Shown piece after piece: positions 13,372 through 26,116 of a stretch of DNA of 64,000 nt. Source of the stretch: Monosporascus cannonballus (taxonomy: Eukaryota > Ascomycota > Sordariomycetes > Xylariales). Within the stretch, counting starts at the first letter, position 1, and each line of letters starts with the position of its first letter. The translations under genes and the position numbers were made by a program. The stretch lies in assembly GCA_004154925.1 (NCBI GenBank), contig QJNS01000069.1, positions 186,001 to 250,000 of the forward strand. The letters run 5' to 3'. The notes under the pieces are model-generated. The model saw only the letters and a list, made by a program, of their open reading frames with translations. It had not been told where the DNA came from and did not search any database.

Positions 13372-13589
13372 GTTTTTACGGAGTAAATAAATAAAAAGTT
13401 CCGCCTTAATAATATAATATATAATATATATCCGATAGTAAAGGGTAATCGTTAAAAACGCTTTAATTCCAATATATTTTTATAAAAACCAATTTTCCGA
13501 ATTTTTATTACTTTGGTTACATTAGGTCGATAATTATTTACACCGTAAAAAAATCCGATTATAACCGTAAATTCGCAATATTACTGCGA

Positions 13590-13826
13590 TTATTGTATAT
13601 TAATCGTAATTTTGGCAAATTCGTAATTAAGAAAGGTTTTATATATGTTAATAATATGTTCCAAAACGAACCGTCGAATTCCGAGGAAAATCTTAGCATT
13701 ATCGTCTCGTATCCTTAATCCTTTAATCTTAACGTTATTTACGAATAAACGCGTAGTTTCGGCCATTAAATTATAAAGGATTTTTCCGCTTACGTAATAA
13801 AAATAAGTTATAAAATTGGTAAACAT
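13590..13826 (-). pseudogene. Ty3-2 reverse transcriptase fragment
   Basis: An open stretch of 78 codons includes LFVNNVKIKGLRIRDDNAK followed by RRFVLEHIINIYKTFLNYEF. In fungal Ty3-like elements the same region reads VDDV.VKGP..RYDDEEA.PG.RRFVLEH..N.D..L.N.ELA, just after the RT active site. The catalytic VDD is changed to VNN here, consistent with G-to-A transitions on the coding strand, so the enzyme is dead. It lies in the same frame direction as the RNase H piece at 5932-6225, which would follow it directly if Ty3-3a were absent. Confidence 0.75.
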
Positions 13827-15145
13827 TATACGTATAATAATATATCGGAGTATTTTTAGCGGTATTACGAACGTTATTATATTTTTATCAGTAAATGTTA
13901 AAGTAACTTAATTATATCTAAAAAAAGTTTATAAAGGAAATTTAAAAGTATATAACAAAACTTGCGAAAAGTTTATCGCAGTTCTCCGGCATAAATATAT
14001 TCCGCAAAATAATAATATTTACCTTTATTGCAAAATTAATTAATTGCAAACCGCCATTTCTTTTAATAAGAAACTAGGTATTTTAGTACGTAATATGCGA
14101 TTATTCGAGTATTTCTTTCGATACGTATTTTTATTACGTAAATTAGTTTAGCCTTTATGTTAATTGGTATTATAATACCCTTAATTTGCCATATTTTATA
14201 GAAAATAATTTTGATTTGGTAAAAAAATACGATAATCTTTTTAATTCGATTATATTCCTACTAATCTTATTTTAAGGTAATTCCTTTCCAGAACAACATT
14301 TTCTTAAAAAACGTTTTTTATACAAATGAACCTATCGCTAATTTAATTAAGTAAAGCCTTCATTCTTTTTTCAGTTAATGGAATTTTTCGAGATATTAAA
14401 ATAAACCTAAGAAATAATACCGTTAATAATATACCAGGTTTATCCGGAATACTTTTTTATTTTTTGATCGTTTATATAGCTTCTTCGAATTCCTCATTTT
14501 TTTAATTTAGGTTCTTAGGTAATATCGATTTATCGGGTGCTATATTATTCACAAGAAATGCTTTTTTCTATTTAGGCTTATATATAATATTAATCTAAAC
14601 CGTTTTTTTTTTTCGCTTAATATTATCGTATATTTTTTCCTTAAAATTCCATATAACGTATGTATTAAATTTTCGTTATCGAATTGTCCTAACATTCTGT
14701 TCCTAAGGTTTAATTTATTTCTTATAATCTTTTAAATCTTTTTATGTTTTTAATTAACGGACGTTTTTTTAATCGAAAATATATAAAAGCTTATCGCTAG
14801 TTTATTTATTTTTTCGTTTTTAGGCTTATTTGCGCTAATAAAATAGCTTTTAAATTTACCGGCTATACCTTTTCAAATTGGTTATCCGTATGGATATTAC
14901 GGCTAACTCGTTTTGCTAATATTACAAAAATAATGATTTTCGTTGGACCGAATTTTAAAATTCCTTTTATCACTTTTAGTTCTAGATTTAATATTATTTT
15001 CGATTTCGCTATAAAATTAAGTCCTAATATTAATAGTTATATTACGTGGCTGTCATCGACAATAAAAAGAGGAATAATAAATAATAGATTGATTAATTAA
15101 ATTAAAGTTTCAATTAAGTTTTCGGATTAGGTCCTTTTTTGGAAA

Positions 15146-15379
15146 TTATATCCCATAAAGAAACCCGTATTTGTCATATTGCCAGCTTATGTTTTTTTTA
15201 ACGTACGATAGGATTATAATATTCGATTCGGCTCCGGTATCGATAATATTATTAATTAGATTTTTTTCCAAAACCAATTTTAATAGCAAATCGGAATAAT
15301 GGAATAATATATTTAGTCGGATTATATTATTATACGCACAGAATATTAGTTTCGTTTTGTTTTTCCGACTTTTATCCAA
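15146..15379 (-). pseudogene. Ty3-2 retropepsin-like protease fragment
   Basis: A 77-codon open stretch contains NIIDTGAESNIIILSYV. The DTGA motif is the aspartic protease active site found in LTR-retrotransposon polyproteins, followed by the usual small-hydrophobic N-(V/I)-I. The enzyme would cleave Gag-Pol during particle maturation. It lies between the gag remnant (right) and the RT remnant (left) on the minus strand, the expected order. Flanking frames are broken. Confidence 0.75.
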
Positions 15380-17502
15380 TATCTATAATTAGGATCATAG
15401 GCGTTTATTGCAATTTAATAGGTGAAAAACCGCGGACTTTTACCTTTATTATTTTAATCGTTTTTTTATTTTTATGGTCCTTACGACGATGAAATTTTTA
15501 AAAGCCCTATTAAAATCCGGGCAAACTTTAATTAATTTTGACCAAGTAATTTCGAAATCTTTTTTGCATTTCCGTAAATTCCCGTTTTTTAATATTTTAT
15601 TAATTGCTTATTAATTAGTTTGCCGGAATTAAAGATATAATCCGTTTATTATTTTATTTCGGCATTTAATAATAAAAGTTTATTTTATAAAAATTTATTA
15701 TTATTAATCCTATTTTTCTTTATATATTAGCGGATATTTTTCTTTTTTTTACCAGGTTATTTAATTAATATAATATTAGTAAGTATAGGGGGCTAATTAT
15801 TTATATTAATTTTTGACGCGCGGATTTCCTTAAGGTGCCGAATATTTTTATTTTTAATAAGGCTATTCCAAAGCTAATTAATTAAAGGTATTTTTTTGTA
15901 CAATGGCCTATCTTTTTATATATCAAAATAAAATATATTAATTTTAATAATACGGTTTTGATTGATAACAGGTTCCGATTAATTAAGATTTAAAATTATC
16001 GTAAGGTAAGGTACGTCCGGGGTATTAAAACAGGTAAAATCCTGGCTAATATTAAGTCTCGATTTTTATAATCTTTTAAAAATTTTCTGTCGGTAATTAT
16101 AATATTTTATCTTATTTTTAAAATAATTTAAGAAAGTAGGCGAATTATGCCTGCATTTTGAAATCTTTTTTTAAATAAGAAATATTTATCTATTATTTAA
16201 TTTTGGAATATCTTTAGGAATTATATTATGCCGAGATTAAATCTATCAACTTTAAACCTAAAAAAAATCCTATATTAATCGTTATTAAGCGAAATTAAAC
16301 CGGTTTTTTATATTCGAAAAAACTTATACGTATATGTTACGTATTCTTACCTGTCGTAAAATTAATAAGCTTTTTTTTTTCAAAATTCCGCAATCGTCAT
16401 TCGCGGTCTTGGTAATTACCTGGGTAATTATTTCGTTTACAATAAAATCTTATTTTGCTAAAATCGTCCGGCTAAAAACCTATTGCATTAATCGATAAGT
16501 CGGTATTATTATGATATGCCTAGGGCGGTTTCTGGCTTAAAAACTTCTAATGTTGCGATAATTAGCTAATTTTACAATTTTCTACTTTTTTAAAAAGCGT
16601 TAAAGTTTTGAATTTATCGTATTGAGGTAGTTTTTAATTGTTGTAAGGTATTAATAATTTCCGATATCTGATTACGTTTTGCCGATAAAGAATATTTAAG
16701 TCCAGGATTACTTTGTCGAAAAGGTCTAGGGTTTTATTATTATATTTTTTTTCTTTAATTAAAGTCAAAACGAACCGTATTTAATAATCGTTTTTGCCCT
16801 TTATATTTAATTTATTTCACTTTATTAAAAACCTAGTTTTTAATTAATATCGTTATGGTATTATAAAGCGTTATATATATATCCTTAATTTTATAAATAA
16901 ATTATTAAAGTACTTTTCGAAATAACTAGCTGAAAATGCTTTTAATAGGCCTTTAATATATCAGTTTTTGTTCGTAATTTTGTTTTTGAATTTAATTTCT
17001 TTAATAATATTGCAAACCTTAATAATATAATTTAAATAATACTTATAAAACTGATTAGGTATATTGAGTTAAACTTATTTTATTAATGTCCTGAATTAAC
17101 TTTTATTAATTTATATTTGCTTTAGGTTTTATAATTTAAAAGTTTTCAGAATGCTTTTAAACCCCTTATTTCAAATGGCGATATCTTTAGGGATAATTTT
17201 AATTCGATATTTTATAAAATGGTTGTTTATCTAATAAGGTAACTTCTTAATTATTTCGGTTTCCGTAAATTTATACTTCCCATATAGCTTGCCGATTCTC
17301 TCAAGCCAGTTAATAGCCGTAATATTAGAAAAACGAAGGCCTGGCAAAACGGATATATCCGAAAATATTATAAAAGAAATAACCTTATCCATAATATTTA
17401 CTAGAAGTCCGTATTTATATTAATTAGGGGATTCCGAAAATACAATATTAAAAGTAGATATTCTAAACTTAATAAAAGTTTGTACCGAAATTTAAATATG
17501 TC

Positions 17503-17690
17503 TGTAAAAGGCTTCACCTGAGCGGTCTGCAATCAGTTGCCAATAAGAGTTTATTTTCTAGCTAAAGAGAAAAGAAAGGGAAAATGAAAATATAGTTATG
17601 TATGTTCGCATATAAGGCGCTCCGCTAATGCTGCTTGGTATCGGCGTTTATTCGGTACTCCATAATAAGGCTTTATATAGCCTTATTACA
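17503..17690 (-). repeat. Ty3-1b 3' LTR (188 bp)
   Basis: It starts TGTAAAAGGCTTCACC and ends CCTTATTACA, and shares the GGCGCT...GCTGCTTGGTATCGGCG core with the other two family-1 LTRs. A minus-strand purine tract abuts its right side, as expected for the primer site of plus-strand DNA synthesis next to a 3' LTR. Confidence 0.85.
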
Positions 17691-19100
17691 TTATTTCTTA
17701 TTTTTCTCAAAAAATGTCAACTTATTACAGGATCAATAATCGCGTTAATCCTTAATTTTTAATTAATCCGAAATTCGGGAAATTTGTTAATTTCCGAATT
17801 AGGCTTAATTTAAGTCATTAATTATGGGCTAATTATGCGCTAAGCAAATTTATATATAAAAACGTACTTACGCTTTGACTTATTTTAGCTTTTTCTTCTT
17901 ATAATAATAACTTAATTTGGTAAATTCCCTTTTATTAATACCCATAATAACGTTTTTATACGTTTTTTCGTAACGGCTAAAAATTAATTAATACGTTATA
18001 ACGCCGTAAAAATACCTTACAAAAAGGATGTTCCCATAGTTTCGGGCCTTTTTAATAAGTCGGAATCCGTTAAAACCTTTCGTACGCTGGATATTCGCGT
18101 TATCCTGTACGAATATCCCGCCCGCATTTGCAATATACCCTATTTTAGTTATATAATTCGTTTTGCCGAAAACCCGGACGTATTTTATTTAAATTAACGA
18201 AATATGTAATTTGTTTATACGTTATTTATTTATTATGCCCAAAATACTTATTATTATAAGTAAAAAGGCGGTCCGTTATTAAGTTTACGTTAATTATAAC
18301 CATAAATATCCTAAAACAAGTATCCTTTTATATTTTTGCTAATATATATTTTTAACGTAATTTCCGTATAATTTACGGATATTCCCGAATTTCGTTAAAC
18401 GATTAATGCATTTTACAAAACTGTTTTTAATTACGATTATACAAATCCTGCTAAATTTATTTTCCTTACGTACCTTCCATATTATTCCTTTACTACTAAC
18501 CCTGGCTTAACGGCCATCCGTACCTAGCAAAAGGCGGATGCCGAAATTTACGTTTACGTTCTAAGTTTTCGTATATCGTTTATTCCAAAATAAATTTATA
18601 CTTTTAATTCCTGGCTTATACCTTATTTATACGTAAGTTAAACTCCCGGTTTGATTAATCCTTTTATTTAACGAAATAAAGGACGCATTAAGTATAAAAA
18701 CAATAAATCTTATTATATAAGTTTTTTTTATAATATTTCCGCGTTTTTTTTACGCCGTTTATTAACTTACGTTATAAGTTAAATTAATTGCCGTTAATAA
18801 TCATATTATTAACGTTTTCGAAAACCTTATAATTATAATTTAGGTATATAAAAAAAAAGTCCTGGTTTTATTGGAATTTAATATAAATAAAGTCGAATAA
18901 TCGCGCGCCTTAGGTACGTAATTTCCGTATAACATTAATACTGCAAATTCGTAAGATAAATCGTTAAATCTTTAAATTTCCAAAAATAATTAAATAATTT
19001 CGTAACCGGCATATTATTTTTATAACTTTTAATTCCTTCTTAATATATTTTATTCGTAAATAATAAAGGTTTTATTTTAACGTTTATTTATAAGCTATAT
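17691..19100 (-). other. Post-pol 3' region of Ty3-1b, no recognised gene
   Basis: Between the pol C-terminus and the 3' LTR lies about 1.4 kb that no standard Ty3 domain explains. It is moderately GC-richer in places (about 18.4-18.6 kb) and no frame stays open for long. It could be a long 3' untranslated region, a lost extra ORF or an unrecognised nested insertion. I see no motif that decides this. Family 3 elements also have a long post-pol segment. Confidence 0.5.
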
Positions 19101-19229
19101 AGGGTTATTTTTAAGCAGTTTCCCTAAATTTTCTATACCGCTTACGTACCGCCCGGCCAATGCTTTTAGGCTTAACTTTTATTTATTTGCTTTCGGGTAA
19201 TACGCTGGATTTGGGGTCCGTTATTAATA

Positions 19230-20500
19230 ATTATATTGCCGTATTCTTTTTCGAATTATTGTAAAGCCGCCGTATTTGGAAATTCCTTAAACGGCTTCCA
19301 AATTAGTTTTACGTAACCTAACCATTTTATCTAGATTTGGCGTATAAAGCTTTTCCTTATTTTCTTAATCCGGATTTGGAAAATATTTTCGATTTTAAAT
19401 TCCGGTTCGTTATTTTTTTAAGTATAATAAAAAGGGGTTATATATTTGCGTTAATTTGGGACAGTAAAAAATTGTTATTTGTACGTTTTAATAAATTACC
19501 GTAAAAATAATTATAAATCTTTTTAAATATATTTATTTTAATAACGTAAAAATTAATTATTTTAATTACTTAATATTTAATTTAAAACCACCTTAGTTTT
19601 TTCGACGGCCAAAAAATATTATTATTTTTTACAATAAATAGATTTTATTATTAATATCGTATTTTTCGGCAGAAAAACAACGTTTATTCGTTATTTTTTC
19701 CTGGGTTTACTAAGCCGTTCCTATTGTAGCTTAAGCAAATTCCGTACTTTCTTGTAATTTCTTAACGAAATTTTCCATTTTTATACGTAAATCCTTCTTA
19801 ACTGTTAAATTATTTTTTATTTAGAAAATCGGGTTAAAATAATATTTATAAAATAAAAAAAAGAATTTAATTTTATTAAAATCGTTTTTGGTTATTTATT
19901 ACGAATATTATCCTCAAAAGGAACTTATTTTATTTTTATTATAAATACGTTACGAAAATTCGTAAATAAATTAATATCTTTTAATTAACCCTTTTTATAA
20001 TACTATCGGTTTTTGGGTAATATACGGTAAAAAGGCGTTATTTTATCCTTATTAATTTGTAAAATTTAATTCAAAATTTCCTTACCTAATTGGTTTTTTT
20101 ATTACTTATAATAACTTTAAGAAAAGGATAAAATCTTTAATATGCTTTTACGAATATTTCCGTATATATTTTTATATTTACTGCACGTGTGATTTTTAGG
20201 ATTATTATTTTAAATAATTAATTTGTTATAATTATTAAAAAATATAGGTCGTATTTAAAAACGGTTAATAAATCAATTATAAAATTAATTAATAATTTGT
20301 TATAAAATCGTTCGGAAATCGGAAATAGTTTTAATAACTTTTTTTCCTATTCTTTTATACGTTTTTATAACCGTACATATTGTAATTTTTGCAAAACTAC
20401 CTTATTATATAATATATATCCGGCTAAAAAAGTTTTCGAAAATATTATTATCGTAATCTTTTTACTTAGGAGGCTTATTATATGGGAATCGTAAGTATTC
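19230..20500 (-). pseudogene. Ty3-1b integrase C-terminus and chromodomain remnant
   Basis: Minus-strand pieces are readable in order. At 19.56-19.85 kb is a post-integrase stretch with SAEKYDINNKIYLLLKNIRT, matching the K...GDKVWLSL+NI+T pattern after the catalytic core of fungal Ty3 integrases. At 19.23-19.38 kb is IKWLGYVKLIWKPFKEFPNT followed by AALQ, which is the chromodomain pattern (Y.VKW.GY..PTWEP..N...). Chromodomains tether integration to methylated histone H3 in heterochromatin, which suits an element that accumulates in silent AT-rich blocks. The integrase core is expected at 19.85-20.5 kb but is too degraded to place residues. Confidence 0.7.
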
Positions 20501-20879
20501 TGTATCAAGGTTATTTTTAATAATTCTTAATCTAGGATTTAAAGATATTTCCGAAATTAAAAAAAGCATTTAACGTTTATAATATATTCTGTAATTAATA
20601 TTAATAATTTTAATTCCGTAAAAAAATTACGTTCCTTTTTTATAATGTCCCTAATAATAGGGTTGTAATTTTTATTATATTTTAACGTTAAGTTTTAAAA
20701 TTTTTAAAGGTTTTCGTAATATTAAAATATTTACGTTTTTCGAAATAACCCGTTACCTTTAATTTTAATATTATTAATTATTATTATATTTTCGGCATAT
20801 TTCCAGTATTTCGTAAATAATATAAAAATTATTTATTCTTTATTAATTAAAAACTTTATATAATTTTCCAATTATCGCC

Positions 20880-22350
20880 TTTTTTTATAAGCATATTTTA
20901 TTCTATACGCACAAATATATCGGCTTTAATATTTAAATAGCCGGTACGGAATTTAATGTAAAAATTAAAATAAAATAACTTTTTTAATAATTTTACGTAA
21001 CGTTTATTTAACTTTTTAATAATTATAAAATATTCTAAATTTTTATAATCGATAATAATCTTAAATAAGGTTATTACATTATACAGTTTTATATCTTACG
21101 TTTTTAAGCAACTTATTACCGTTAAAAGTTTTTTATTATATATTTAATAATTAATTTTAATACGATTTAATTTCTTAAAATAATAAATAACAGGGTATAA
21201 TATTTTTAATTTATTAATTTAGGATAAACAATTTTTATATATTACCCTTAAACAATTTATTTTTAATATTATAGGTTTTTCGAGGTGTTATTACGCTAAG
21301 ATCGGTTCCGTTACAAAAATGTTTTTGAAACGTTTAAACGTTACTTTTTCCTTTTTGCCTTAACGAAATAAAATACTTTTCCGGATTAAGGTTATTAACG
21401 GTATCGATATATTCGCATAATAAGGTATAAAATCGTAATAAAAGTTTGTAAACCTTAAAAAACTTCGGATTCCTTTAAACGTTTTGAAAATTTCTTATTT
21501 TTTAATTACATATAGCTTTTTGGTGTTTATTTATATCTCTTTTCCGATATCAATAATAAATCCAAAATATTTTGTTATTTTTACGGCGAATTGGTATTTG
21601 GAAATATCCAGATTTAAACCTGCTTCTTTTAAGCGGTTTAGGACCTTTTTTACCTTTTGCATATAATTCTCCTTAAATCCGGGAAAAAAAATAAAAACAT
21701 CGTTTATATACGTTAAATAAAAAACGTTAAAATATTCCTTTAGAATTTCGTTAACGTATCGTGAAAAAATCGCGGAAGCCCCGTATAAGCCAAATAATAT
21801 TATTAATTATTCGTATAAGCCGAAACGTATTCGGAATACCCTTTTTTATTCGTTTCTTTCCTTAATCTTAATCTTATAAAACATTATTTGAACGTTTATT
21901 TTCGTAAATTACTTGGCATAAAAAATAATTTTAAGGTTTCCGAAATAAGGGGTAAAAAATAATTGTTTTTTTTAATTATTATATTTAACGCCCGATGATT
22001 ATAGCAGAAACATAACCTTTTTTCAGGTTTTTTCATAAATAAAACCGGAATCCTTATAAATAAATTATTTACGCGAATATACCCTTTATCCAAAAGTTTT
22101 GTCAGGATTTTTCTTAAGGCTAATAATTTTCCTTTAATTATATTATACAAAAGCCCTTATAATATTAACATTTTTTCCCTATTTCGTCTTTACGTAATAG
22201 GATTATATGGTTTATTCCGGGACGGGCTGGCGATAAAACGTCGCCTAATTTTTTGTTAAATAATTTCCGAAATATTTTTAATTTAAACGGAAGTTTTTCG
22301 TTAATCTTTATTTCTTTTTTAAGCGTTAACGCCTTATTAATACCGGCCAA
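20880..22350 (-). pseudogene. Ty3-1b reverse transcriptase and RNase H remnant
   Basis: RT fingers are open at 21896-22150: LDKGYIRVNNLFIRIPVLFM, then KKPEKRLCFCYNHRALN and NYFLPLISETL. This matches the Ty3 pattern ...GFI+PS.SP.GAPVLFV+K..G.LR.CVDYR.LN...N+YPLPLI.E. The palm near 21.69-21.72 kb reads YINDVFIF instead of YIDD, the same change as in Ty3-1a. RNase H pieces near 20.95-21.1 kb match TDH+NL.YF and end at a LNIKAD segment (usually YKADALSRR). The peptide at 22165-22350 is the protease-RT linker. Stops are frequent elsewhere. Confidence 0.8.
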
Positions 22351-22453
22351 AGTAATTAAAAATAATTGAACTTCCTATTTAGTCTTTTTAATTTTTTTAT
22401 CCTCCGAAATTCCGCTCCGAAAATGGCAGCTAAAATTCTTTTCGCCTTACGAA

Positions 22454-22726
22454 TTATTCGTATATCATTTTTTGGGCCTTATATTTTTTTTCGTAAACCC
22501 TTATATAACTTATTACACCTACCGTTAAGAAATATTTCTGCATTACGTATACGACGTTATAACGTTTTATCCAAAGTTTTCCCAAAATTAAGGAATAATT
22601 AAAGCCATTAATAATATATACGAATATCTTAATTTTGAAACCGTCGATATCTATTTCCATATATATTATTTTCTTAATTTCTTTTCGCCGTCGTCGCCTT
22701 TTTTTCGAATTTTTTTTAATCCGCAT
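22454..22726 (-). pseudogene. Ty3-1b retropepsin C-terminal fragment
   Basis: A 90-codon open stretch contains NGFNYSLILGKLWIKRYNVV, corresponding to the C-terminal half of Ty3 proteases (ILG.PWL...N, the second half of the dimer core). It sits immediately upstream of the RT linker on the minus strand. The N-terminal part with the catalytic D-T/S-G is not readable in the same frame. Its role would be polyprotein maturation; this copy is broken. Confidence 0.7.
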
Positions 22727-24248
22727 AATTTTATTAAAATGCGCGGTAACCGTAAACGTTTTACGACCGTTTCGCTTATTACGATAAAATAATTATATCC
22801 TTAATTAATAAAAGTTTTTATAAATATGTTTAATTAATATATATATTAATAATAAATAAAATACCGTTTATATTTTATTTCGCGATCTTTATTTCGGCCT
22901 AGGTCGCTTTTCGCTTTTAAAAGCATTAATATTCAAAACCTATTTTTTTCTTTTTTCGCTCTTAAATTCCGACTTTTCGTTTTCGTACGTTTTTAACGAA
23001 TTAATCCCTTTTTGCGGTTTTTTTACTGGTAAAAACGGGTAGCGGTTCGCCTTATAATTAGGACGCTTATAACGTAAATAAAGGTCTTTCGTTTTACGGG
23101 CGTTCCGTTTTTTAAAGTTATTTATCGTACGTATTATTTCGGCGTTAGGGATAAGGTTTAAGGTTTTTACCTTTGCCGTTTTACTGCCGAAACATCCGTT
23201 ATATTTATGTTGTTATTTAAGTTATTTCTCGTTTGGTTATTACCGCTTAATTAAGCTGCTAAAAAATTATTCGTTCCTTTTTGCCGTATTATTTCTTTAA
23301 GATGTCCAGCGATTTTTATCATTTTATTTACCTATACGTTATAACTTTTAGGGAAATTTATTAAAATTAAAACTGAGGTAAATATTTTTTAATCCTTTTT
23401 TTAAAAGCATAAATTTTACTTCCGTTAACCAAGTAATTCTTTTTGCGTTTATTAACGTTTTTCGAATAAGGGATAAAATAACGAAAATTTCGCGTTATCG
23501 GCTTATTTTAAGTTCCGAAAACGTTCGGTTACTTTTTTTTCTTATACCGATTATTATATTATTTATATAATACTTAAAAGAAACCGACGAAATTATAAGT
23601 ATTATTTAGGCCTCCGGTAATATAATAAATATTAATCGTACGTTATATGTTAATTTCGAATTTTTCGTATATATCGTAAAATTACTTACGAATTCTTTTT
23701 ATGAAAATAACGTTTATTTCGAACTTATAAATTTTGGATACGTATTATCCGGCGAATTTCTTTTTTATTCCGTCGAATTTTTGCGGCCAGGGTAACGGCT
23801 TCCGTTTAGCTCTTATTATTAATTCGGTCGTTCGAACCGTTTTTGCGAAATAGCCTAATTATGATTCCGATCGTTATTAAGTTAAGAAAAAGTAAGTATT
23901 CGTAAAGGTTATTACGTTCCAAATTTATAACTACATATTAAACTTTTATTAAATATTTAAGCCATTTTTAAATTATTGGGTTATTTGTATTAGTTTTTTA
24001 TTTACCTTATGTTGCGCTTTTATATGCTTACAGAATTAAGTTACCTTTTTTTGCTTTCTTAAATTAGTAATTTATACGCTGTTTTATAACCGTTATCGAA
24101 CTTATTAAGGTTTTCGTCATAACGTTATATACCTTTTATAACTTTGGGTTAATAAGGGCCTTTTGTTAACCTTTTTAAGGAACGTTCGAAAATCCTAATA
24201 TTTGATTCCGAACGTTTCTTATTTTGCTAAATAATAAACTAGAAAATA

Positions 24249-24436
24249 TGTAAAAGGCTTTACCTAAGCGGTTTGCAATCAGTTGCCAATAAGAGTTTAT
24301 TTTCTAGCTAAAGAGAAAAAAAAGGGAAGATAAAAATACAGTTATGTATGTTCGCATATAAGGCGCTGCGTTAGTGCTGCTTGGTACCGCCGTTTGTCCG
24401 GTGCTCCATAATAGGGCTCCATACAGCCCCATTACG
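24249..24436 (-). repeat. Ty3-1b 5' LTR (188 bp)
   Basis: It begins TGTAAAAGGC and ends CCCCATTACG, the terminal CA having become CG in this copy. It is closest to the 3819-4005 LTR, and both have AGAAAATA just inside the internal edge. Among the three it is the one with the least RIP change around GGGCTCCATACAGCC. Confidence 0.85.
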
Positions 24437-25834
24437 AGGTTGAACCTATCGTCCTTTAGGTATTTTGATAATAATTTCCGGTATTTCCGGTATATATTCT
24501 CTAATTATTTCTGTAATTTGTTTTCAATAATTAATAGAATTATATAAAAATGGTTCGTTATTAACCTCATTTTCGTATTTAGATTTAAATAATCGGTAAC
24601 TATTAATAATATTCGACGTTGCATTTTAATTTTTTAGGATAATAAGAAAATCCGGAACGGGTAATAACTTTTGTAATACCGCGATCGTTAATAATTTCGA
24701 CGAATTTCTAACAAATTGGTTAAATCTTAACGAAATTTGCTAATCGGAAAAACATAATTCGCGGTTAATATAATGTGATAATTTAAAGTTATTATTCGTA
24801 TACGTAAATATAAAGAAATTGACGGCGTTTAATATTTCCGCCTATAATATTTGAATTTTTCGCAGTTGCAGTATAATATCGCGCTTTTTATTTCACCTAA
24901 GTAAACCCGTTTTTTCTAATTAATATATTACTGGCGGTAAATATCGGATTAAGTCGTTTTTAACTTTACGGTTAATATTTCTATTATTGATTTTACTGCT
25001 AGAATAATTTTATTAACTAATTTTATCGACTTCTAAAGGATATTTTTGCCTAAGACCTATACGAAATACTGGCTTATTAAGGCGAAAGGATTTCAAAATA
25101 TATTATTTAATAAATTAGTTTTATTTTTTTAATTATATTAAAAAATATTAAACCTTTTTCGAAATCTTTTCGTAAACAGAATTTTAGGTTCTATAACCTT
25201 ATTTCTTTTTTTTTACGATAGCAATTTAATCCATATTATTACTTATAACGGCGTTATTTTAACGTTGATTAATCCAAAATCTGCGTAAATATATTATTAA
25301 TAACGTATTTTCGTTTCTTAATCTTAATAAGCCGATTTTTGGTAATTAATCCTAATTAATTATAATTAGTTAATTTTTAATCGTAATTAATTTCGTATTT
25401 ATCGTCCTATTTTTAAATAATCGAATTTCATTTTATTAAATAAAGGTTTCCAAGAAATAAAGTATATCTTAAATTAGGCCGTTAGTTCAAAAAATATAGG
25501 TAATTAATTTATATTTTCAAGTCTATGTATTTTTAGGAATATAATTTTCCGAAATCGGTTTGTTAAAAATCTGGCTTCGGATAAGGTTCTGTAAACGCTT
25601 AATTTCAAAATATCCTATGTAACTAATAATATTTTGAAATCGTTTTGTCGTTATCGGTTATTCGTAACGTCGTTATTTTGTAAAACGCAATATACATTTT
25701 TGTATTTTTATAATTGTAATTATGATTACCCGCATTTTTAATTAATATTTTATCCTTTTTTAAATATTAATCGAAAATATCGAAAGTTGCCTTGCCAGTT
25801 AACTAAAGCCAATATCCTTTTTTTGGCAGCCAAA
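24437..25834 (-). mobile_element. Probable 5' part of Ty3-2 (gag N-terminal side), degraded
   Basis: This sequence lies beyond Ty3-1b and, by position, should continue Ty3-2 upstream of the gag piece that ends at 17502. On the minus strand a fairly long readable peptide occurs near 24.45-24.6 kb (NEPFLYNSINYWKQITEIIR), which is compatible with a Gag N-terminal region but has no diagnostic motif. The rest is AT-rich with stops in all frames. No LTR-like end was found before the MITE-like element at 25835. The assignment rests mainly on context. Confidence 0.45.
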
Positions 25835-26116
25835 TAAAATAGGGTCCGGGAAAAATTGGTTTTGATTAATGCGGGTAATTATTTTATATTACGATACGGA
25901 ATGAGATTATCGAAAATGAAATGCTTTATCCGATTATATTGCTGGTATTAAACTTCGATAAATAGAAATAACAGAAAACATGTTTAATGGTGATGGTAGT
26001 TGATAATGCCTGGGAGTTAAACCCATGGCGAAAAAGAATTTTTTAATATATATGCGAGACTCGGGTTTTCTTATTAGCCGAGCCTGATCATGAGTGTAAT
26101 ACCCCGCCCCACTTCA
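25835..26116. mobile_element. MITE-like element, copy 1 (about 282 bp)
   Basis: This is the same repeat as 44914-45194. The termini are imperfect inverted repeats: the right end read inward is TGAAGTGGGGCGGGG, and the left end is TAAAATAGGGTCCGGG, which becomes similar if RIP G-to-A changes are undone. Internally the copies share GGGTTAAACCCATGGCG and AATATATATGCGAG, ending in AATACCCCGCCCCACTTCA. There is no coding capacity. It sits at the junction between Ty3-2 debris and Ty3-4a, and no clear target duplication survives here. Alternatives are a solo LTR or the end of a larger DNA transposon. Confidence 0.65.

Larger units (their letters stand above)
13377..17502 (-). mobile_element. Ty3-2 right segment: gag, protease and RT of the interrupted element
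   Basis: This continues Ty3-2 upstream of the RNase H/integrase segment at 4006-6332; removing Ty3-3a rejoins them. On the minus strand come RT palm and connection pieces at 13590-14500, a retropepsin-like segment at 15146-15379 and degraded gag at about 15.4-17.5 kb. The gag part includes a readable stretch near 17.3-17.4 kb, LPGLRFSNITAINWLERIGK. The right end is cut by the 3' LTR of Ty3-1b at 17503. All frames contain stops. A continuation of the same element beyond Ty3-1b, at 24437-25834, is likely but less certain. Confidence 0.7.
17503..24436 (-). mobile_element. Ty3-1b: complete-length RIP-degraded Ty3/gypsy chromovirus
   Basis: A 6.9-kb element bounded by 188-bp LTRs (17503-17690 and 24249-24436). 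A polypurine tract lies just inside the left LTR (minus strand GAGAAAAATAAGAAA, about 17691-17715), which sets the orientation as minus. Reading leftward: gag (about 22.8-24.2 kb), protease (22454-22726), RT (about 21.5-22.35 kb), RNase H (about 20.88-21.1 kb) and integrase (about 19.85-20.5 kb). A post-integrase segment (19.56-19.85 kb) and a chromodomain (about 19.23-19.38 kb) follow. About 1.4 kb of unassigned sequence precedes the 3' LTR. It interrupts Ty3-2. The flanks ATGTC and AGGTT are at best a degraded target duplication. Confidence 0.85.

Noticed and set aside
17498..24441. ATGTC / AGGTT as a target duplication for Ty3-1b
   Set aside because: Only three of five bases agree; one difference is RIP-type but the other is a transversion, so it cannot be counted as support.
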